Shown piece by piece: positions 6,965 through 11,114 of a stretch of 11,114 nt of DNA. The notes beneath the pieces were generated by a model. It was not told where the DNA came from and did not search any database. It saw nothing but the letters and a program-made list of their open reading frames with translations. Position numbers and translations under genes: made by a program. Numbering within the stretch: the stretch's first letter is position 1; the number at the start of each line of letters is the position of its first letter. Source of the stretch: Entamoeba histolytica HM-1:IMSS (taxonomy: Eukaryota > Evosea > Mastigamoebida > Endamoebidae); contig NW_001915268.1 of the NCBI RefSeq assembly GCF_000208925.1, positions 1-11,114 of the forward strand, given 5' to 3'.

Positions 6965-7240
6965 ATGTTCCCCCTCTTGTCTAGCATTGTGCAAGATATC
7001 GACGAAACCTGTAAAGGTCTCCTCGAGAGCGATAGTTTAGATTTGGACACCAAGTGTCTGATCTATTCTATCCTCTATTTTATGAGGAGGTTCGAGGAGA
7101 CTCACTATAATTATAGTGATGTATTATTTTATTACCTTACAGGTTTCGTCGATTCTTGCACTAAGGATCAACGTTTTAATAAACTAGGAGGTTTATTAGA
7201 ATTATTAGAGAATTTCCATTTCGTTAATGATTTGGAATAA
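6965..7240 (+). CDS. Gene A: small helical protein in a structured locus
   Basis: A 92-residue protein from the ATG at 6965. The open frame reaches back to 6896, but only through a GTG and across the TATA box, so that part is not coding. It looks alpha-helical and acidic and I recognise no family. It resembles gene B: both begin near the N-terminus with PLLSS, then I(V/I)-acid-I and similarly spaced hydrophobic positions (LIYSILYF against FLYSLVYW). The DNA is unusual: 6989-7161 folds into a nested branched stem-loop with a 27-base-pair outer stem, stronger and more GC-rich than neighbouring sequence. The locus may also work as RNA. An AATAAA follows 40 bases after the stop. Downstream lies the convergent gene at 7321-7668. 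Confidence 0.65.
   Translation: MFPLLSSIVQDIDETCKGLLESDSLDLDTKCLIYSILYFMRRFEETHYNYSDVLFYYLTGFVDSCTKDQRFNKLGGLLELLENFHFVNDLE
6989..7161 (+). ncRNA. Candidate structured RNA or DNA element inside gene A
   Basis: Outer arms 6989-7017 and 7135-7161 pair over 27 bases with only two unpaired bases, both in the left arm (GTGCAAGA-T-ATCGACG and CCTGTAA-A-GG). Inside are a second stem GTCTCCTCGA (7017-7026) with TCGAGGAGAC (7092-7101), enclosing GACAC-CAA-GTGTC (7046-7058) and TCCTC/GAGGA (7071-7088), and the palindrome TCACTATAATTATAGTGA (7102-7119) as another branch. The result is a three-way junction. Its function is unknown: it could be a noncoding RNA, a processing or regulatory fold in the mRNA, or a DNA cruciform. 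Pairing is seen directly; a functional RNA is inference. Confidence 0.5.
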
Positions 7241-7261
7241 TTATTAATTTACTATTTTTAT

Positions 7262-7285
7262 TTTATTTATTTTTTATTTAATAAA
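7262..7285. terminator. Bidirectional polyadenylation region between gene A and its convergent partner
   Basis: Plus-strand AATAAA at 7280-7285 serves gene A, and minus-strand AATAAA hexamers (plus TTTATT at 7262-7267, 7266-7271 and 7273-7278) serve the gene ending at 7321. The 3' untranslated ends would overlap by a few bases. Confidence 0.5.
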
Positions 7286-7299
7286 CAAAATAATATTAA

Positions 7300-7318
7300 A
7301 AAAAATTAAATTAAATTA
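7300..7318. repeat. 19-base repeat at 3' end of the minus gene, copy 1
   Basis: AAAAAATTAAATTAAATTA, identical to 8285-8303, in the same position just past the stop of each minus-strand cassette gene. It supports duplication of the whole gene pair, although the sequence is simple. Confidence 0.5.
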
Positions 7319-7320
7319 TT

Positions 7321-7668
7321 TTAATTATCTTTTAGTACTCTTGGTTTCTTATTCAATTCTCTTGAAATGGCAACTCTTCTTCTTCTTTGCCTTTCAGTAG
7401 CCCTTATTTCAAAAGCCTGTAAAATATCGTCATAGCTGTTCTTGATATTAGAACTTATTTCATAAATGGAATTAACTAATTTAGCCTCTTCTTCCATTAT
7501 CATATTAAATTTATCATCTTCTAAATAAAATTTCTGTTCCTTCTTAAAACAATCTACGAGGTAATCGCAGAAATCCTCTAAAGTGTCTAATTCAATAAAG
7601 TAAATTTTTAGACTAACTATATCTATATTTTCTATTTTCACATTTTCTATTCGGTCTTCGCTGTCCAT
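7321..7668 (-). CDS. Small protein with Arg-rich C-terminus (cassette 1)
   Basis: A 115-residue protein of unknown family, starting at the ATG at 7668. The N-terminus is acidic (DSEDRIENVKIENIDIVSLKI), the middle helical and acidic, and the C-terminus basic, with RQRRRR at 93-98 that could be a nuclear localisation or nucleic-acid-binding signal. It appears related to the protein at 8306-8704: both have an acidic head, then (V/L)KI..(D)I..L, a helical middle and a basic tail. Both follow a plus-strand partner in the convergent arrangement. Its promoter is a minus-strand TATTTAAA starting 40 bases upstream. Function unknown. Confidence 0.7.
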   Translation of the reverse strand: MDSEDRIENVKIENIDIVSLKIYFIELDTLEDFCDYLVDCFKKEQKFYLEDDKFNMIMEEEAKLVNSIYEISSNIKNSYDDILQAFEIRATERQRRRRVAISRELNKKPRVLKDN

Positions 7669-7700
7669 CGTGGTATGTTATATTTCATTCTTTCTTGTAG

Positions 7701-7708
7701 TTTAAATA
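7701..7708 (-). promoter_or_regulatory. TATTTAAA promoter box for the gene at 7668
   Basis: Minus-strand TATTTAAA in ATATTTAAACTA, beginning 40 bases before the ATG at 7668. The same element and spacing precede the gene starting at 3706. Confidence 0.6.
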
Positions 7709-7813
7709 TTTAGATGTCACAGGCATTCAGACAGATGGAGAGACAAAACAGACATTTTCTATTTTTATTTTATTATATTTTTATTATAAGTATAGTATAA
7801 AAGTCATTGATTA

Positions 7814-7835
7814 CCTCATATACTACCTCATATCA
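7814..7835 (-). promoter_or_regulatory. Paired operator-like element, copy 2 (inverted)
   Basis: Read on the minus strand it is TGATATGAGG then TATGAGG, matching 6804-6825 in 20 of 22 bases. It sits just upstream of the gene B promoter at 7844 and about 100 bases upstream of the minus gene's promoter, so it could control both divergent promoters. Confidence 0.5.
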
Positions 7836-7843
7836 GCCATTTA

Positions 7844-7859
7844 ATTTGTTATTTAAACA
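7844..7859 (+). promoter_or_regulatory. Promoter of gene B (shared 16-mer)
   Basis: ATTTGTTATTTAAACA, identical to the promoter of gene A. The TATTTAAA begins at 7850, 32 bases before the ATG at 7882. An inverted copy lies downstream of gene B at 8221-8236. Confidence 0.7.
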
Positions 7860-7881
7860 GCATTAATATAGGTAGCATTCA

Positions 7882-8184
7882 ATGCCTCCTAGAATGAAAA
7901 AGCCATTATTATCTTCTTTGATAAGGGAGATCGGCTTTATAGTTCAACAATTTCTTGACTCGGAAATATCCGAGTTTTGTCGAACATTTTTATACTCTTT
8001 AGTGTATTGGTTCCATATTTGGTTCCATAGATACAATATGAAGTATACCAAAAAGATGTTCGATTTGTTGAACTTTATTATAATTGATTTAAATGCAATG
8101 CTACTTAATAGTCAACGACTTGTTTCGTTGTTGACTTATATTTTACATCGCATTTATATTCTCGATATAAGACATCTTAATTGA
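7882..8184 (+). CDS. Gene B: small helical protein in a structured locus, paralogue of A
   Basis: A 100-residue protein of unrecognised family, starting at the ATG at 7882. It is basic and rich in aromatic and hydrophobic residues and looks alpha-helical, with no clean membrane segment. PLLSSLIREI at 8-17 aligns with PLLSSIVQDI in gene A. A tandem duplication gives WFHIWFHR, from the direct repeat TTGGTTCCATA at 8007-8017 and 8019-8029. As in gene A, the coding region contains nested inverted repeats (7941-8074), plus a separate 10-base hairpin at 8110-8136. Inverted copies of its promoter 16-mer and of AGCATTCAAT flank it. Its convergent partner is at 8306-8704. Coding and structural RNA roles are both possible. 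Confidence 0.65.
   Translation: MPPRMKKPLLSSLIREIGFIVQQFLDSEISEFCRTFLYSLVYWFHIWFHRYNMKYTKKMFDLLNFIIIDLNAMLLNSQRLVSLLTYILHRIYILDIRHLN
7941..8074 (+). ncRNA. Candidate structured RNA or DNA element inside gene B
   Basis: An outer stem AGTTCAACAA (7941-7950) with TTGTTGAACT (8065-8074) encloses two branches. One is the hairpin ACTCGGA-AATA-TCCGAGT (7958-7975). The other is a long arm, TCGAACAT (7980-7987) with ATGTTCGA (8056-8063), extended inward through a G-T wobble and T-A pairs, then TATACT/AGTATA and TGTAT/ATACA. The overall plan is a three-way junction like that in gene A, but with the branches in the other order and different stem sequences. Pairing is seen directly; function is inferred. 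Confidence 0.45.
8110..8136 (+). repeat. Hairpin near the 3' end of gene B
   Basis: AGTCAACGAC (8110-8119) pairs with GTTGTTGACT (8127-8136) over ten bases including one G-T pair, with the loop TTGTTTC. Confidence 0.45.
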
Positions 8185-8236
8185 ATGCTTTTTATTCCTT
8201 TTTATTTTATTATTGTTTAATGTTTAAATAACAAAT
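8180..8236 (-). repeat. Inverted copies of the gene B promoter region
   Basis: ATTGAATGCT at 8180-8189 is the inverse of AGCATTCAAT at 7874-7883, which spans the gene B start. TGTTTAAATAACAAAT at 8221-8236 is the inverse of the promoter 16-mer at 7844-7859. Gene B is thus bounded by inverted repeats. The minus-strand promoter copy faces only very short open frames. Confidence 0.5.
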
Positions 8237-8272
8237 TATTTTATTTTTAAAAATTTGAATAACAAAAATAAA
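8191..8272. terminator. Polyadenylation signals between gene B and its convergent partner
   Basis: Plus-strand AATAAA at 8267-8272 is about 83 bases after the gene B stop. Minus-strand AATAAA hexamers are at plus TTTATT 8191-8196 and 8201-8206, beyond the stop of the 8306-8704 gene. AATAACAAA occurs three times between 8227 and 8279. Confidence 0.4.
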
Positions 8273-8284
8273 TAACAAATTTTT

Positions 8285-8303
8285 AAAAAATTAAATTAAA
8301 TTA
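8285..8303. repeat. 19-base repeat at 3' end of the minus gene, copy 2
   Basis: Identical to 7300-7318 and in the same place relative to the minus-strand gene of the second cassette. Confidence 0.5.
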
Positions 8304-8322
8304 AACTAGAGAGGTCTAGTTT
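8303..8322. repeat. Hairpin across the stop codon of the 8306-8704 gene
   Basis: AAACTAGA (8303-8310) and TCTAGTTT (8315-8322) pair across GAGG and span the minus-strand TAG stop at 8308-8306. An alternative pairing AGAGAGG/CCTCTCT (8308-8314 with 8327-8333) excludes the first, so the two could switch. Confidence 0.4.
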
Positions 8323-8704
8323 TTCTCCTCTCTGGTTTTGTCTCTTCTTCTTTCTTTTTCTTCTCTAATCTATCTAATCTATCTTCTCTTTCTTTTCTTT
8401 TCTTTAATTCTTTCAATGCATTAATAAAGAGAATATTTCTCTTTTTGAATGCTTTAATTTCTTTTTCTATCTCTTCTATTGTTTCTATATTACCTTCAAC
8501 TATACATTTGAAACAATATAATGGATCGATACCTAATGATAAATCATTCCCATTAACTAATATCTTGCACTCGTCTATTATTTTCTTCAAATCCATTTGA
8601 AGGCATATAATATCTGATATCTTCAAGTTTCTCTCTTCAACAACTGTTTCATCTTCACTACCACAGAAATACTTTCCGTTGTCATCTTTCACTGTACTGT
8701 ACAT
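8306..8704 (-). CDS. Small charged protein with Lys/Glu tail (cassette 2)
   Basis: A 132-residue protein of unknown family, starting at the ATG at 8704. The head is acidic, followed by RNLKISDIICL (25-35), which matches ENVKIENIDIV of the 7321-7668 protein in pattern. The centre has several Cys, including CFKC at 64-67, a possible but incomplete metal-binding pair. Residues 75-130 form a long charged helix or coiled coil (KELKKRKEREDRLDRLEKKK) and end with KKKEEETKP, the same tail motif as the 3386-3706 protein. A TATA-like TATTTAAT on the minus strand starts 44 bases upstream. The gene starts beside the palindrome-rich origin candidate, so origin or transcription control is possible but not shown. 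Confidence 0.72.
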   Translation of the reverse strand: MYSTVKDDNGKYFCGSEDETVVEERNLKISDIICLQMDLKKIIDECKILVNGNDLSLGIDPLYCFKCIVEGNIETIEEIEKEIKAFKKRNILFINALKELKKRKEREDRLDRLEKKKKEEETKPERRKTRPL

Positions 8705-8837
8705 TGATTATTGTAATGACTATATCTAGATGGTAGGGTCATTAAATATTAGTATAGTTTAATATTAAACTATAATATTTACTATACTCCTGTCAATGTC
8801 CTATTACATTGATGTTTCCCGTTTTATTAAGGAAACA

Positions 8838-8864
8838 GTTAGTATAATATTGTGGTACAATAAT
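8838..8864 (+). repeat. 27-base repeat with TAATATTGT, copy 1
   Basis: Identical to 8989-9015. This copy lacks the long flanking stem but follows the TGTTTCC/GGAAACA hairpin directly. It contains the inverted repeat TATTGT-GGT-ACAATA. Confidence 0.7.
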
Positions 8865-8972
8865 ACAACACGTCATATGTCCTATCATCAAATTATAGTT
8901 AATTTATTAATAAATTAATCCATTCTATTTCTATTAATAGAATGCTATTACCATTAAATTGTGACATGCAGC

Positions 8973-9036
8973 TGACGTGGCAATTGTGGTTAGTATAATA
9001 TTGTGGTACAATAATTATTATACAATTGCCACGTCA
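8973..9036. other. Origin-like stem-loop with TAATATTGT in the loop
   Basis: TGACGTGGCAATTGT (8973-8987) and ACAATTGCCACGTCA (9022-9036) form a perfect 15-base stem. The 34-base loop contains TAATATTGT (8996-9004), sharing its first seven bases with the geminivirus nick-site nonamer TAATATTAC. The loop can fold further: GTATAATATTGT pairs with ACAATA plus TTATAC around GGT, with ATTA bulged. CRESS Reps nick inside such loops, so this is the best origin candidate. Confidence 0.6.
8989..9015 (+). repeat. 27-base repeat with TAATATTGT, copy 2
   Basis: Identical to 8838-8864, here placed in the loop of the 15-base stem at 8973-9036. Confidence 0.7.
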
Positions 9037-9068
9037 TCAATATGCCACAATGAGTTATAAACCATTTA

Positions 9069-9076
9069 TATTTAAA
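9069..9076 (+). promoter_or_regulatory. Orphan TATTTAAA promoter facing the right TIR
   Basis: TATTTAAA begins 31 bases before an ATG at 9100, the same spacing as genes A and B. That ATG opens only a 17-codon frame (9100-9153) into purine-rich sequence. It may drive a noncoding transcript or be the remnant of a lost gene. Confidence 0.4.
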
Positions 9077-9099
9077 GTAGAGTATTATACAATTATAAG

Positions 9100-9844
9100 A
9101 TGAATAAAATAGCACAAAGAATCAAAATTAGAATGAATATAAGAATCAGATAGAGAAAGATAAGACAAGAAATGAAATATGAAAAGAATGAGATAATATA
9201 GAGATGAAAGAAAAAGGATAAAGAAAAAGGAGAATAATATATAATAGAAATAAAAGAAGAAAAATGATAATAAAATGATAGAAGAAAAATAACAGAAAGA
9301 AAATAACAAACAAATAATGAATAATTAGAATGATAAAGATATATACAAATAAATGAAATAGTTTTATAAAAATAAATATAAAAGATGATAGAAGAAAATA
9401 AAAATCAAGAAGGAAGTAGAAAATGATATTAATTACAATAAAAAATATTATCATTTTCATTTATTAAATAAAATTGAAATATATATTTAATTTGTATTTA
9501 TTTGTATTTATTTGATATTATTCTTTAACTCACATTTGATTGTTTTGTTCATGTTGTATTGATATTTATTTATTTTCTTATATTCTCTACATATTATTTC
9601 ATCAATTCTTTCATATTAATCATTATATCTTTTATCATTATTTATTTTTAATTTTATATTTTTTTGTTCTTCATTCTTACTGTTTTTATTTATTCAATTT
9701 ATTGTAATTATTATTGAAATGAATTACTTTTATTTTATTTTGTTAATTTGTTTTATTTTATCTTGTTGTATTTTATCTTTTTCCTTTATTAATAAATACT
9801 AGTTTTATCTTTTTATTATTTTCATTTGTATTGTTGTTTATTTT
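9100..9844. other. Gene-free purine-rich then T-rich tract
   Basis: From 9100 to about 9420 the plus strand is almost only A, G and some T, like the left TIR in composition. From about 9460 it becomes T-rich. The switch is marked by the inverted repeat GAAAATGATA/TATCATTTTC (9419-9428 with 9449-9458). TTTGTATTTA is repeated in tandem at 9491-9510. Reading frames here give only Phe/Ile/Tyr/Leu strings. I see no gene. Confidence 0.6.
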
Positions 9845-11025
9845 GGGTATGAAAATTAGCAAAGAAAAAATGCATCTAAATAATTTATAAAAAAAGAAAA
9901 AAGATGCAAAAAAATTTGCATCCATAGAATTTTCCATTTATTATATTTTGCTCATAAAATAAAAAGTATGATAAATACAGAATATATAAATATTTATGTT
10001 TATATTTTATAATCAATTGTATTCATTTTGTATGAAATATTAATGAAATAGATTATTTGATTATTCATATTTATTTTTATTATTTTTATTCTTTTCTTTA
10101 TATGTTATTTATCTATCGTATTTTTATATATTTATTTCTCTGTTTATATTATTTATATCATTGTATTCTTCTTATTATCTATATATTATTATATTATTAT
10201 ATTCTTCTTATTTTATGTTTTTTATGTTTATATTATTTAGATTTTCTTATTGTTATTCTTTTCTATTTAGATGTATTTGTTTATTCATCTTTATCATTTT
10301 TATATTATTATCATTTTTATATTCTTATCATTTATATCTATTTTCATTTTATATTTATATTTATTTGATTTATATTAATATTAATTTTATCTTTTATACT
10401 TTGATTTTATTATTATATCATTTATTATCATTTCTCGTTTTATTTATCATTTATTCTTATTATTCTTTTGTTTTATATTCTATCTATGTTATATATTCAT
10501 ATCATTTTCATTTATATTTTATCACTTATTATATGTTATAATAACATAACACATATGATTGAATATATAATAAATATCATGTTGAAATTATACATATAAA
10601 TAATAAACATAAAAAAGAGTAAAATATTTTTCAATAATAAAATATTGTTAATCATTTTACATCATTAAATTAGACACTTTTATTGAATATTTCTAATTTT
10701 TACATTAAAATTACACTTTTTATTTCTTCTTTTCTTATTTTATTACATCTTTGTGATTTATTATTTTTATATTCTTCTTCTACTTTCTTTTTATTCTTTT
10801 ATATATTTATATTCTTTTTATATTATTTGTTTTCGTTCTTTTTCTATTTCTTTCTTCTATTATTTATCATTTTTATATTCATTTATTCTTTTTATTTCTT
10901 TTTTATTAATTCTTGAGTATTGTATATTTCTTTATTATTTCATTTGTGTATTATCAAAATATATGTTTTATTGATTTTATGTTGAATAAAATATTGAATA
11001 AATCAATATTTTCATTCTTAAATAT
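9845..11025. repeat. Right terminal inverted repeat (about 1.18 kb)
   Basis: Inverted copy of 1-1173, pyrimidine-rich on the plus strand. The inner edge is the GGGTAT at 9845-9850, matching GGGTAC on the reverse strand of the left copy. It carries a copy of the last codons of the gene ending at 1122 (the stretch from 9850 reads MKISKEKMHLNNL and then stops), without the rest of that gene. The hairpin GATGCAAA-AAAA-TTTGCATC at 9903-9922 matches 1097-1116 in the left copy. The reading frames on this strand translate to monotonous Phe/Tyr/Ile/Leu/Ser strings and are not believable genes. Confidence 0.93.
10988..11012. repeat. Terminal hairpin, right end
   Basis: Mirror copy of the hairpin at 14-38, with 10-base arms at 10988-10997 and 11003-11012 and a 5-base loop. 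In this copy about 100 further bases follow towards the end of the window. Confidence 0.5.
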
Positions 11026-11114
11026 TCATTCTTTATTCTGAAATGTTTTGTATATTTATTATATTAAATGAATATGATGAATGAATATCAATATTATTGT
11101 TTATTTGATTTTAA
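11026..11114. other. Right-end sequence beyond the paired TIR
   Basis: These 89 bases have no partner at the left end, whose sequence begins exactly where pairing stops. They include half of an inverted repeat, ATATTCATTC at 11022-11031 and GAATGAATAT at 11079-11088. Either the left end is incompletely determined, or the right terminus is truly longer. A third possibility is that the molecule is circular and this is the short spacer between the two TIR copies. No gene is visible. Confidence 0.6.

Larger units (their letters stand above)
8705..9060. other. Palindrome-rich noncoding region, candidate replication origin
   Basis: About 350 gene-free bases with a run of perfect inverted repeats: a 22-base palindrome at 8753-8774, TCAATGT/ACATTGA (8793-8812), TGTTTCC/GGAAACA (8813-8837), the 20-base palindrome at 8899-8918, CATTCTATT/AATAGAATG (8921-8944), and the large stem at 8973-9036. 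A 27-base segment containing TAATATTGT is repeated exactly at 8838-8864 and 8989-9015. ACGTCA-type motifs (8870, 8974, 9031) and ATGTCCTAT (8797, 8877) could be Rep-binding iterons. The region has far more order than the neighbouring AT-rich spacers and fits an origin for the encoded Rep. Confidence 0.65.

Noticed and set aside
8221..8236. Minus-strand promoter copy as the promoter of a hidden gene antisense to gene B
   Set aside because: The first minus-strand ATG beyond it (8175) opens only a ten-codon frame.
9085..9460. Minus-strand frames of 74 and 104 residues
   Set aside because: Low-complexity hydrophobic strings from a purine-rich tract, overlapping each other in different frames.
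1..11114. Polinton-like element, bidnavirus or cytoplasmic linear plasmid
   Set aside because: Long TIRs would suit these, but I find no protein-primed DNA polymerase B, integrase, protease or packaging ATPase in any frame.

Overview
The window looks like an almost complete, very AT-rich linear DNA element, most likely the genome of an undescribed eukaryotic DNA virus or a virus-like linear replicon. Long terminal inverted repeats (TIRs) of about 1.17-1.18 kb (1-1173 and 9845-11025) enclose about 8.7 kb of densely packed genes on both strands. Eukaryotic-type signals are plain: TATTTAAA boxes at near-constant distances from start codons, and AATAAA signals between convergent genes. I found no prokaryotic operon layout, tRNA, rRNA, CRISPR array, integrase, transposase, DNA polymerase, packaging ATPase or protease. 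The host cannot be named from the sequence.

The one confidently identified protein is a 456-residue Rep (5310-6680, minus). It has an HUH endonuclease domain followed by an SF3-type helicase, of the kind found in CRESS-DNA viruses such as geminiviruses and genomoviruses. Those viruses normally have small circular genomes, so this Rep on an 11-kb TIR-bounded molecule with no polymerase is the main surprise. A noncoding region full of palindromes (8705-9060) holds a 15-bp inverted repeat whose loop carries TAATATTGT, close to the geminivirus nonanucleotide TAATATTAC. It is the best candidate origin.

Layout. 1-1121: left TIR, purine-rich on the plus strand. 1122-1622 (minus): a protein with a possible CRESS capsid-like pattern, whose 3' end lies inside the TIR. 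1656-3385 (plus): a one-TM small protein, then two overlapping frames that may form one product through a -1 shift, splicing, or a sequence error. 3386-6680 (minus): a small charged protein, a 498-residue acidic low-complexity protein and Rep. 6927-8750: two copies of a convergent gene pair (plus gene A 6965-7240 / minus 7321-7668; plus gene B 7882-8184 / minus 8306-8704). 8705-9060: palindromic origin candidate. 9100-9844: gene-free purine-rich then T-rich tract. 9845-11025: right TIR, plus 89 bases beyond it.

Genes A and B are the most unusual part. They look like paralogues, use the same 16-base promoter at the same distance from the ATG, and each contains a nested branched stem-loop. The one in A has a stem of 27 paired bases with only two single-base bulges. 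These loci may act as structured RNA or DNA as well as, or instead of, coding for protein. The 498-residue protein and the 250-residue protein share a basic N-terminal motif, KR(K/R)(W/Y)GSYGSI, which suggests a common targeting or assembly signal.
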